Assembly: GCA_934293375.1 (NCBI GenBank)
Contig: CAKQYS010000007.1
Coordinates: forward strand, 1-64,000
Source of the DNA: an uncultured Lachnospiraceae bacterium
GTDB taxonomy: Bacteria; Bacillota; Clostridia; Lachnospirales; Lachnospiraceae
Direction: 5' to 3'
Length of the DNA: 64,000 bases
The position numbers and the translations under genes are program-made. Positions within the stretch are counted from its first letter, which is position 1. Each line of letters starts with the position of its first letter. Under the pieces are notes generated by a model. That model was not told where the DNA came from and did not search any database. It saw only the letters and a list, made by a program, of their open reading frames with translations. Positions 9,607 to 17,971 of the stretch are shown here, one piece after another.

Positions 9607-10559
9607 TTCTCTTCCTTACTCTTGTTATCAAAATTAATCCTTTCATGTTCAATTACCAATGGTCTCTTCATCAAGCGACGATTTATACTTAATATATATT
9701 CTCCCATGAATCCCATAAATATAAGCTGTACTGCACCTAAAAAGAACATTCCAATAAGTATAACAGGAATGCCCATATCAAACGCATTCCAGTCCACAAG
9801 TTTTCTAATCAAATATACAACTGCAATGATCACACTAAGAATCGCTATAAAGAAGCCAAAAAAAGTACACATCCTAAGCCCGACCTTCGTATATGATGTA
9901 AAACTTCTCATTGCCATATCATACAATGTAAAGAACTTAATATGACTCTTTCCGGCTCTACGCTTTTGCTGTTCATATGTTATGGATGTCCTATTTCCAG
10001 CAAATTCTGCAACAACACCTCTTAAAAACGGAACTGGATCGTCAAGATCTCTCAACACATCCAGGAAACTACTATCATAACACCCAAAACCAGTAAAATG
10101 CTCTATTATTTCTGTATCGGATATGTGCTGAATCAACTTATAATACACAGTTCTCATAAATCGAACAAATTTATTCTCCTTACTTTCTGTTTTGATCGCC
10201 ATTACCACATTATATCCTTTTTCCCATTCATATACTAATTTATGTATCATTTCAATAGGATCTTGAAAATCGGCACAAAACAAAATAGCACAATCACCCG
10301 ACGCCTGAAGCAATCCGTAATATGGCGAACTATCCGGGCCGAAGTTCTTTTCATTAAATATTGCCTTTATTTTTTTATTTTGTTTACAAAGATCACGAAT
10401 AATAGGCTGTGTCTGATCTGTAGAAGCATTATCAATGATCAATATTTCATAATCATATTGAGCAAGATTAGTCTGGATTTCCTTTATCACAGCTTCAGTT
10501 ACAAGTGCAATATTTTCTTCCTCATTATATGTTGGAATAACAATACTTACTGTTTTCAT
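9603..10559 (-). CDS. GT2 polyprenyl-phosphate glycosyltransferase (GtrB/DPM1-like)
   Basis: 318 residues: a GT-A domain opening with SIVIPTYNEEENIALV, DNASTDQT and the C-x-DFQDP metal-binding region, followed by two C-terminal membrane spans. This is the layout of GtrB/ArnC/DPM1 enzymes, which load one sugar onto undecaprenyl phosphate. The start ATG at 10557-10559 is chosen because AAGGAGAAC lies just upstream and the family begins at this point; it sits 11 bp after rfbF. With GtrA (336) and the membrane protein at 11485 it forms a likely three-part side-chain glycosylation set. The donor is probably the CDP-sugar made by this operon, though known GtrB enzymes mostly use UDP-glucose. Confidence 0.88.
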   Translation of the reverse strand: MKTVSIVIPTYNEEENIALVTEAVIKEIQTNLAQYDYEILIIDNASTDQTQPIIRDLCKQNKKIKAIFNEKNFGPDSSPYYGLLQASGDCAILFCADFQDPIEMIHKLVYEWEKGYNVVMAIKTESKENKFVRFMRTVYYKLIQHISDTEIIEHFTGFGCYDSSFLDVLRDLDDPVPFLRGVVAEFAGNRTSITYEQQKRRAGKSHIKFFTLYDMAMRSFTSYTKVGLRMCTFFGFFIAILSVIIAVVYLIRKLVDWNAFDMGIPVILIGMFFLGAVQLIFMGFMGEYILSINRRLMKRPLVIEHERINFDNKSKEEK

Positions 10560-10570
10560 TCCTGTTCTCC

Positions 10571-11347
10571 TTATTCCCATTTCTTCCAAGGAGCCTGATT
10601 CTGCTCCCACAGTTTCTCCAAAATATCTTTCTCTCTCTTAGTATCCATACATTGCCAAAAACCCGTATGCGAATATGACATCAATTGACCTTCATCTGCC
10701 AATCGCTCCAAAGGCTGTTTCTCAAAAACTGTATCGTCGCCTTCAATATAATTAAATATTTCAGGATTCAGTACCATATAGCCTGCATTAATCGGCGAAC
10801 CATCTACACTACTTTTTTCTCTAAATGAATGCACAGCATTATCTCCACCAATATCTAGAATCCCCTTTGCCTGTTCTAATAATACCGATGTTAGTGTAGC
10901 AATTTTACCATGCGCATTATGGAATTCTACTAACTTATTAATATTAACATCACAAACGCCATCCCCATATGTCATTAAGAATGGTTCCTGACCAATATAC
11001 TGCTGCACACGTTTAATTCTACCACCTGTCATAGTATGCAAGCCCGTATCAACTACTGTTACTTTCCAAGGCTCAGAATACTGATTGTGTACAATCATTT
11101 TATTTCCCTGCGTAAAATCAAATGTGATATCAGATGTATGCAAAAAATAATCTGCGAACCATTCTTTGATAACATGTTGTTTATAACCCGCACAGATTAT
11201 AAACTCATTATATCCATAATGAGAATACTCCTTCATAATATGCCAAAGGATTGGCTTTCCCCCAATTTCAATCATTGGTTTAGGCTTGTACTCGGATTCC
11301 TCTGATATTCGTGTTCCAAATCCACCTGCTAAAATTACAACTTTCAT
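10571..11347 (-). CDS. rfbF: Glucose-1-phosphate cytidylyltransferase
   Basis: 258 residues from MKVVILAGGFGTRISEES, the nucleotidyltransferase signature, with KPKPMIEIGGKPILWHI following and the RfbF-type ending GFWQCMDTKREKDIL. It makes CDP-glucose from CTP and glucose-1-phosphate, the substrate of RfbG. The start is taken at ATG 11345-11347 because family members begin there; an in-frame GTG at 11380 with GAGAGGAG just upstream would add 11 residues and is a real alternative. A candidate internal promoter lies upstream at 11407-11436. Confidence 0.93.
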   Translation of the reverse strand: MKVVILAGGFGTRISEESEYKPKPMIEIGGKPILWHIMKEYSHYGYNEFIICAGYKQHVIKEWFADYFLHTSDITFDFTQGNKMIVHNQYSEPWKVTVVDTGLHTMTGGRIKRVQQYIGQEPFLMTYGDGVCDVNINKLVEFHNAHGKIATLTSVLLEQAKGILDIGGDNAVHSFREKSSVDGSPINAGYMVLNPEIFNYIEGDDTVFEKQPLERLADEGQLMSYSHTGFWQCMDTKREKDILEKLWEQNQAPWKKWE

Positions 11348-11406
11348 ACTTTCTTCTAATGGCAATTTATAAACTGCCACTACTCCTCTCTGTAATTATA
11401 TTAAGT

Positions 11407-11436
11407 TTTATAAACCTACTCGACAGTTTTTATCAA
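11407..11436 (-). promoter_or_regulatory. Candidate internal promoter before rfbF
   Basis: In the 104-137 bp gap before rfbF the minus strand reads TTGATA (11431-11436), 18 bp, TATAAA (11407-11412). It could give the CDP-sugar genes independent transcription inside the long operon. The region is very AT-rich, so chance matches are likely. Confidence 0.35.
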
Positions 11437-11484
11437 TTCAAATCCACTGTAAAAATAATAAAATATTATATCATCTTTATTGTT

Positions 11485-12831
11485 TTATGCATATAAAGTA
11501 AACATAAACAAATTACATAAATATGCCAGTACAGCTAAAAAAGCAAATATATCTGCGTCCACTGTTACACTGTTGTCATCTTTTGTAATATATAATTTTG
11601 TATGCGATTCATTAAATATATATATTCTTTTGTATAACAATAAACATACATAAATAAATGAAAAATACATAAAAGTAGCTGTTCTATTACCAGAAGCATA
11701 TATAGTAGGAGAAAATCCCATCACCGCCTGTGTAGATAACCCCCCATATAAAAGAACTATAGCGAATATCATTTCTTCTTTTTGATTAGATGCAGAATTA
11801 CTATATATACAAATAATTGAAATCGTAATTGAAATTAGCATTACTATAGCTAATACCATTGGTATATATGTCAAGTAATTAGCATAATTAATGTCTACAA
11901 CATCGCCAACAATGTATTGTGGAATAATTGTTTTCAAAAGAAAAACAGAGGAAATAGGTACCACTCCAATGCATTTTTCCCAAACTTTGTTGCAATATTT
12001 AAAAACACCTATCACAATACAAAAACACATTAAAATAAATATTGGATTTGACTCCTCGACAAGAATACGATATGTGTGCACAACTCCTATATATACTTTA
12101 TCAATTAATTTATAATTAGCATATTGTGCAAACCAATTGATAGTTTCTTGTTCTTTCCGAATAACATTTCCAGGGGAAGCCAGTATAAAAATAATATTTA
12201 AAATATCAAGGACAATTGCGCAAATCATCAACTTATTAATTTTTTTGTTATTTATAAAATAACAAACTGTATAATATCCCATAATCATTAATAATAGTAC
12301 AGCTAATAACTCATGATTGCACGCAATTATTAATACAATAAAAAACATCAAAACCTGAAATACATTGAGTCGTTTGTCTTCATTTATACATTTCAAATAA
12401 AGACATACAAGCAATCCAAAGTACGCGGGCCATAAATATGTAATTGTAGTACATATCCATCCCGCAGATTTCATATCTATAATGGGATATAACAAAAATA
12501 CAAAGACACAAAAATATTTATCTTTATTTTCCGCATCAATTAATCTAGCTAATATACACGGTAAAGTTACCATAATTATTATATTAATTACCTTCCATAA
12601 TATCGGATGCCATATCAAGTAAAATGCCGTTGCCTCCTGTATAAATCTAGCAGACCAAGTATTATATCTATGAATCACCCAATCCAACACAGAATACCCG
12701 GCATTTAATTGCTTAGAGGTTAAATCATCTCCAAAATTCATTGTCATCTGCAAATGGATAATGATTACACCAATAAAATACAATATAAAGAAAACCTGCC
12801 ACCTATCTAGTTTTTTACTTCTTTCATTCAT
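11485..12831 (-). CDS. Polytopic membrane protein, DUF6056/GtrC-like putative glycosyltransferase
   Basis: About 448 residues with 10-12 membrane spans. After span 1 there is an acidic extracytoplasmic motif, MNFGDDLTSKQ, and then WSARFIQE. An Asp pair in the first outer loop and a following R-x-x-x-W-S-A-R segment are typical of GT-C-fold enzymes and of DUF6056-type proteins. Such proteins use lipid-linked sugars on the outer face. The ATG at 12829-12831 has GGAG 6 nt upstream; an ATG at 12849, 1 bp from the preceding stop, is an alternative relying on coupling. Together with GtrA and the GtrB-like enzyme it would complete a side-chain glycosylation set. Confidence 0.65.
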   Translation of the reverse strand: MNERSKKLDRWQVFFILYFIGVIIIHLQMTMNFGDDLTSKQLNAGYSVLDWVIHRYNTWSARFIQEATAFYLIWHPILWKVINIIIMVTLPCILARLIDAENKDKYFCVFVFLLYPIIDMKSAGWICTTITYLWPAYFGLLVCLYLKCINEDKRLNVFQVLMFFIVLIIACNHELLAVLLLMIMGYYTVCYFINNKKINKLMICAIVLDILNIIFILASPGNVIRKEQETINWFAQYANYKLIDKVYIGVVHTYRILVEESNPIFILMCFCIVIGVFKYCNKVWEKCIGVVPISSVFLLKTIIPQYIVGDVVDINYANYLTYIPMVLAIVMLISITISIICIYSNSASNQKEEMIFAIVLLYGGLSTQAVMGFSPTIYASGNRTATFMYFSFIYVCLLLYKRIYIFNESHTKLYITKDDNSVTVDADIFAFLAVLAYLCNLFMFTLYA

Positions 12832-12850
12832 ATACTGCTCCATTTCCATT

Positions 12851-15724
12851 TTACATATAAATTACATCTGCATCCACTGAAAAATCTTCTCTTTCCAATG
12901 TCAAATTCGGATTATAATAGGGATCTCCTTTTTTTAATTCTTTTCCCCATTTTTCATAAAATCTATTAATTTCGCCCTGAAATCTCTGTTGTTTTTCCTT
13001 TGTGTCTTCTAATCCTCTGCTTTTTGACTCATAATGATATAATTCAGCAAATGGAGTAAATACAATCAAATACCCCTTCTGACGAATTTTCATACACAAA
13101 TCCACATCATTAAATGCAACCTTAAATGTTTCATCTAATCCACCGACTTCATGAAATACTTTTTTTGACATTAACATACACGCAGCTGTCACAGCAGATA
13201 AATTTTGTGCCAAAGCAAGTCGGCTTGCATAACCATACTCACCACGTTTAAAATACTTATGAGAATGTCCGGCGACACCCCCAATCCCCAATATCACACC
13301 TGCATGCTGTATTGTATCATCAGAATAATATAACATAGCTCCAACTGCGCCTACATCAGATCTTTGCGCAAACATCAACATTTGTTCTAACCAATCACTC
13401 GTTATAATTTCCACATCATTATTTAACAATAAAATGAAATCACCTGTTGCATACTTAGCACCATAATTATTTATCGCTGCATAATTAAACTCACTTTCCC
13501 AGGTAACAACTTTAATTTTAGTATTCTCTTCTAATGTTTTATAGTAATCAAATGTCGCTTGTTCTTCACTATTATTTTCAATAATGATAATTTCAAAATT
13601 CTGATATGTTGACTTCGTTAATACTGACTGAATACATTTATCTAAATCTTCAATATGATCTTTATTCGGAATCAATATTGAAATCTTTGGATTGCCGTTT
13701 ATCTTATACTGTATCTTGTATACCGATGGTATTCTTGAATCCTCAACCTTCCCTTCAAGACCAATCCTCTGTAAATGTTCTGCCAATGCCTTTTTTGCCG
13801 CATCTAAACAGTATGTTTTTGCACTTATGTCTGACGCAACAGAAGCCTCATGTGCTCTCCAATAATATATAATCTTTGGAATATGAACAATTGTTTTTGC
13901 CTTCTCTGTTAATCGCAATATAATATCATAATCCTGACTGCCATCAAACTCTTTTCTAAAATGTCCAACCTGATCTAATAAAGACCTCTTAAACACCGAG
14001 AAATGGCAGATATAATTATAGCTTCTCAAAGTATCCGGCGAAAAATCAGGTTTAAAATGCGGACAAAATGCATCCGATGGATCATGATGAAATGTATTTT
14101 CATCACTATAAATAAAATCTGCATTCTGTCTATCAATCACCTTCATATTTTCATACAGAGCAGAAGGTGCTAACCAATCATCATGATCAAACAATGCAAT
14201 ATAATCACCTGTTGCCATCTCAATACATGCATTTGTATTCTCTGAAATACCCAGATTCTTTTCAAGCTTTTTATATAAGATCCGCTTATCCTTCTTAGCA
14301 TATTCTCTTGCAATGCGTGCTACATCCTTGTGATCTGCATCACTTCCATCAGCCATACATAACTCCCAGTTAGAATATGTCTGATTCTGCACAGATTCAA
14401 TCATCTCCCTAAGAAAGATTTCAGGAGTATTATATAACGGAACCAGAATACTGAATTTTACATTTTTCTTAAACTTTGTATTTCTCTGTTTTTCCAGTTC
14501 TTTTTCATCAATCTGATATACTGATACGGTATTATTCTGATGCGTCACAGATGGTGTCGTCTTACCTGTCAGAGCATATCTTGCCGTATATTTCCATCCA
14601 TGCTGTCGTATACATCCCGGTACATTCAACACCTTTCGTATTGGTTCTGTCATTTTCCATGAAGCAGAGTTTAACATCTGATTCAGAATATCCTGACATC
14701 TACGCAATTGGTTATCCAATGCTTGATTCTGACTTTGTAAATTCGCAATTTCCTGATCTTTAGCATCAACAAGATTCTGCATATTAATAGAGTGAATCTC
14801 GTACTCATGTATCTTGTTTATTTTTTCATCAAGATCTACTGCATGATTTTGAAGCTTCTCATTCAATTCTGAGACACTGTTCTGCAGATTCCGGATCGTA
14901 TCCTCATGCATATGAATCACTTCCATACGCTCATTCAGCATATCATCTACATATTCATTCAAATTCAAATAGTCATGAATATTATGTCCTTCCTTCTGAC
15001 ATTGATCCATATACATATATTTTCTATTCTCACCATGTACCATAGTCTGAAAGCTATCATCCATCTTCCGATAGACTTCTGCTAATTCTTCAGATATCCC
15101 TAAGAATGAAAAATACTCCCGTCTGTTGATCTTACCATCAAAATACAAGGCATTTTTCTCATAGAAATACAGATATGTTCTATATAATACAAATTCTACC
15201 GGAACAGCAAAAGATGTAACCCATTCATAATCAATCACATACCATTGATCATCTACTTTGATAAAATTATCAAGAATCATATCAATATTACATGGCGAAA
15301 TAGCATCTTTCCCCTCTAACCCCGGATAACTGCCAAAATACTTTTCAAACTCATCTGATGGCACAAACGGACTGATATATTCCGCATTGATCTGAAATAA
15401 TTTCTCCGTCAATTTCTTGAGATTGTCTAATGTCTTATAGCAGTCCTTTGCATCAACTGTCAGAATATCTGATGCTGTTTCTCCCTCCACATATTGGAAT
15501 CGAGCCTTGCCATCATGCATCTCGACCGGCACCATTCTCACATTACAATATATATTATTTAAAGCTTCTTCGCTCTTAGGCAACTGTTCAATATGTTTCT
15601 GGGCATCAGTTGTTAATGCCTCCTTTTCAACATATATCGTCTGCGCATTCTGAATTATCTTTGTACATGTCTGAAACTTCGGAGCTCGCATCCTGTTATA
15701 TTTTGCATATATTGTGTTTTCCAT
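12851..15724 (-). CDS. Kinase-like domain - coiled coil - double GT2 glycosyltransferase
   Basis: 957 residues in four parts. Residues ~60-200 look like the C-lobe of an aminoglycoside-phosphotransferase-type kinase: FQYVEGETASDIL, then CNIDMILDN giving D148-x4-N153, and VIDYEW with D165, i.e. the catalytic Asp/Asn and DFG-type Asp are kept. Residues ~260-350 form a heptad coiled coil. Residues ~423-620 are a GT2 domain (FSILVPLYNTP, ALFDHDD at 510-516, GSQDYD). Residues ~680-900 are a second GT2 (ISILIPNKDH, LLNNDVE, FNDVDLCMKI). A methyltransferase gene precedes it by 18 bp. The combination recalls WbdD, the methyltransferase-kinase-coiled-coil chain terminator of O9a-type O antigens, but here fused to the polymerase. 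Kinase activity is inferred. Confidence 0.85.
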   Translation of the reverse strand: MENTIYAKYNRMRAPKFQTCTKIIQNAQTIYVEKEALTTDAQKHIEQLPKSEEALNNIYCNVRMVPVEMHDGKARFQYVEGETASDILTVDAKDCYKTLDNLKKLTEKLFQINAEYISPFVPSDEFEKYFGSYPGLEGKDAISPCNIDMILDNFIKVDDQWYVIDYEWVTSFAVPVEFVLYRTYLYFYEKNALYFDGKINRREYFSFLGISEELAEVYRKMDDSFQTMVHGENRKYMYMDQCQKEGHNIHDYLNLNEYVDDMLNERMEVIHMHEDTIRNLQNSVSELNEKLQNHAVDLDEKINKIHEYEIHSINMQNLVDAKDQEIANLQSQNQALDNQLRRCQDILNQMLNSASWKMTEPIRKVLNVPGCIRQHGWKYTARYALTGKTTPSVTHQNNTVSVYQIDEKELEKQRNTKFKKNVKFSILVPLYNTPEIFLREMIESVQNQTYSNWELCMADGSDADHKDVARIAREYAKKDKRILYKKLEKNLGISENTNACIEMATGDYIALFDHDDWLAPSALYENMKVIDRQNADFIYSDENTFHHDPSDAFCPHFKPDFSPDTLRSYNYICHFSVFKRSLLDQVGHFRKEFDGSQDYDIILRLTEKAKTIVHIPKIIYYWRAHEASVASDISAKTYCLDAAKKALAEHLQRIGLEGKVEDSRIPSVYKIQYKINGNPKISILIPNKDHIEDLDKCIQSVLTKSTYQNFEIIIIENNSEEQATFDYYKTLEENTKIKVVTWESEFNYAAINNYGAKYATGDFILLLNNDVEIITSDWLEQMLMFAQRSDVGAVGAMLYYSDDTIQHAGVILGIGGVAGHSHKYFKRGEYGYASRLALAQNLSAVTAACMLMSKKVFHEVGGLDETFKVAFNDVDLCMKIRQKGYLIVFTPFAELYHYESKSRGLEDTKEKQQRFQGEINRFYEKWGKELKKGDPYYNPNLTLEREDFSVDADVIYM

Positions 15725-15742
15725 TCTTTCACTTGTCCTTTC

Positions 15743-16633
15743 CTATTCGCTAATCACTAAAAATGAATTAGAAAAATCAGGGAACATATTATCACGACAC
15801 AACGCATCATATGTTCGCTCCTCATCGAACATATAATATCTTCCTCTGTCATAACTTGCTCTCATATTCCGCAGTTCTCCCGGCTGCGGCAAATGATCAT
15901 CTGAATAGATCATTGTTGGGAGCTTATAATCAGGAACCGGATAATACATATGATTGGTCTGAAATCCAGCATTACGAAGTAATTCTAATAAACCATTTCG
16001 CGAAAATGTCCGTACCCTGTCAACATTTGCATAATCTTGTATTCCATCAAACACTTTGCCGGTATGGTCTTCTGTCGCACCCGCCCAATACTTTAACCCA
16101 TACTTATTCTCTATTGCAACAATCAGCTTTCCGCCCGGTTTCAAGAAAGCTTTTGCCTTTTTAAGCATTGTCTCAAATGGATGATCCTCAGAAATATAAT
16201 AAATAGAATACTCCAATACTCCAATTAAAGTCACATAATCGAATTTCTCATTCATATCAATATCTTCAAAATTTCCCACTATGATCTCTAAGTTGTCGTG
16301 ATTCTTATTTCTGGTTGCATTAATGATAGATCGTTTCTTCGATAGATCAATACCCACTACTCTGGCACACTTCTCACATAATAACCCTGTGATTGCACCA
16401 CATCCGGATCCAATCTCTAATACCGAACCCCGTGGGTCAAAATCATACCATTCCAACAGATTCTCCCTCACTTTGGAAAGATGATATAAAACCGGCCAGC
16501 TATCATTATGCAGCAATACACTTTCCAAGTCATCATTTTGCTGTACAATAGCCAATATCTCATCCTCTATCGGACCATCTGTGTAGATATCCTCTCCCTT
16601 ATAATATGATAAATTCAATTTATCCTCTATCAT
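15743..16633 (-). CDS. Class I SAM-dependent methyltransferase (chain-terminator type)
   Basis: 296 residues. Motif I is VLEIGSGCGAITGLL, motif II acidic GIDLS, then IVGNFEDI and a post-motif LKPGGKLIVAIENKYGLKYW typical of glycan O-methyltransferases in export loci. The ATG at 16631-16633 has GGAGG 7 nt upstream, better than the in-frame TTG at 16648; it overlaps the ATPase gene by 14 bp. Translational linkage to the exporter ATPase on one side and the kinase-like/glycosyltransferase fusion on the other suggests that it caps the growing polymer before export, as WbdD does in E. coli O9a. The acceptor sugar is unknown. Confidence 0.85.
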   Translation of the reverse strand: MIEDKLNLSYYKGEDIYTDGPIEDEILAIVQQNDDLESVLLHNDSWPVLYHLSKVRENLLEWYDFDPRGSVLEIGSGCGAITGLLCEKCARVVGIDLSKKRSIINATRNKNHDNLEIIVGNFEDIDMNEKFDYVTLIGVLEYSIYYISEDHPFETMLKKAKAFLKPGGKLIVAIENKYGLKYWAGATEDHTGKVFDGIQDYANVDRVRTFSRNGLLELLRNAGFQTNHMYYPVPDYKLPTMIYSDDHLPQPGELRNMRASYDRGRYYMFDEERTYDALCRDNMFPDFSNSFLVISE

Positions 16634-17957
16634 GACTCGATCCTCCAACTGTCTTTATTGTTACTTTTGAGTCCATATCATAGTATCCAACTGTATTTTG
16701 CTCCGATATAACGGTAACATTTGTAATATCATATAATCTATGATATACCGTAAATTCATCACCTTCATAACCTGTACAACCAAAAGACAACAGATATTCT
16801 CCTCCTTGAAGAAGCATATTCTGCCTAAAACATATCTCGTATATTTCGCCCGCCTTTGCTAGGTCAATATCCTGTTTTTCGTACATACTGTTTGTACCGG
16901 TAATTTCAGTCCCATGTCTGTCTTTAAATGTTAGAGCAAATATCGGGTACTCAACATCCTGATTAAATCTCACACGCATCTTCACCTGAAATTCTGATTT
17001 TTTCTCTATCATACTATTCAGATTGCCTTTTGCATCGAATATACCAAAATCAATAATTTCAGCCTTATCGTTACCATAAGCAAGCTGTTCTTCGTTAATG
17101 CTCAGACGACTCTTCCACGAATTATCAGATGACTCGAACTCCTGATTGTCTTCAGATTCTTGCACTGTATCATCTGGTTCATCCCCGGCTATCATTTTGT
17201 CTATATCATCATCATCATCATATTGATTGACAAGCAGTTTTTTATATATATCTACCATTTCTTTGGCAGATCCTTCTCCCAAAAACTTACCGTGATTTAA
17301 CACTACCACCTTATCGCAATATTTAATAACACTGCTCATATCATGTGTAACCAACAGTATCGTTGTACCCTTCTTTTTTATCTCATCCATTTTCTTGAAA
17401 CATTTTGCCTGGAAATAAATATCTCCGACTGACAATGCCTCGTCCACGATCAGTACATCCGGATCAACATTAATCGCAACCGCAAATGCCAATCTTGCAA
17501 ACATACCACTTGAATATGTCTTCACCGGCTGCTCTATAAAGTCACCAATTCCTGCAAAATCCACAATGGCCGGAACACGTTCCTCCATTTGTTCTCTTGT
17601 ATAACCCATCATGGAACCATTCAGGTAAATATTCTCCATTCCTGTATATTCCATATTAAAGCCTGCGCCCAATTCCAAAAGTGCTGCAATCTTTCCATTT
17701 ACAGAAGCCACACCGCTTGTTGGAGTCAATACACCTGTAACAACCTTCAATAATGTTGATTTTCCTGCGCCATTCGTTCCGATCAAACCAACAGTTTGTC
17801 CCTTTTCCACTTGGAACGAAATATTCTCTAATGCATGATACTCCCTAAAGTTTTCTTTTTTTGATATATTCAGAGCATCCTTTAATCTATCCACAGGATT
17901 ATCATATAACTTGTATATCTTACTTACATTTTGAATATTGATTACACATTCACTCAT
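16620..17957 (-). CDS. Polysaccharide ABC exporter ATPase with Wzt-type C-terminal domain
   Basis: 445 residues. The N-terminal ~245 residues are an ABC ATPase of the polysaccharide/teichoic-acid exporter class: Walker A GTNGAGKST, signature YSSGM, Walker B VLIVDEALSVGD, H-loop THD. A linker rich in Asp/Glu (about 247-285) leads to a beta-sandwich-like C-terminal domain (about 300-445) of the Wzt_C type. In ABC-dependent O-antigen export this domain recognises the modified chain end. It is 14 bp downstream of the permease. Its presence fits the methyltransferase/kinase capping genes that follow immediately. Confidence 0.93.
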   Translation of the reverse strand: MSECVINIQNVSKIYKLYDNPVDRLKDALNISKKENFREYHALENISFQVEKGQTVGLIGTNGAGKSTLLKVVTGVLTPTSGVASVNGKIAALLELGAGFNMEYTGMENIYLNGSMMGYTREQMEERVPAIVDFAGIGDFIEQPVKTYSSGMFARLAFAVAINVDPDVLIVDEALSVGDIYFQAKCFKKMDEIKKKGTTILLVTHDMSSVIKYCDKVVVLNHGKFLGEGSAKEMVDIYKKLLVNQYDDDDDIDKMIAGDEPDDTVQESEDNQEFESSDNSWKSRLSINEEQLAYGNDKAEIIDFGIFDAKGNLNSMIEKKSEFQVKMRVRFNQDVEYPIFALTFKDRHGTEITGTNSMYEKQDIDLAKAGEIYEICFRQNMLLQGGEYLLSFGCTGYEGDEFTVYHRLYDITNVTVISEQNTVGYYDMDSKVTIKTVGGSSHDRG

Positions 17958-17971
17958 TATCGTACCCTCTT

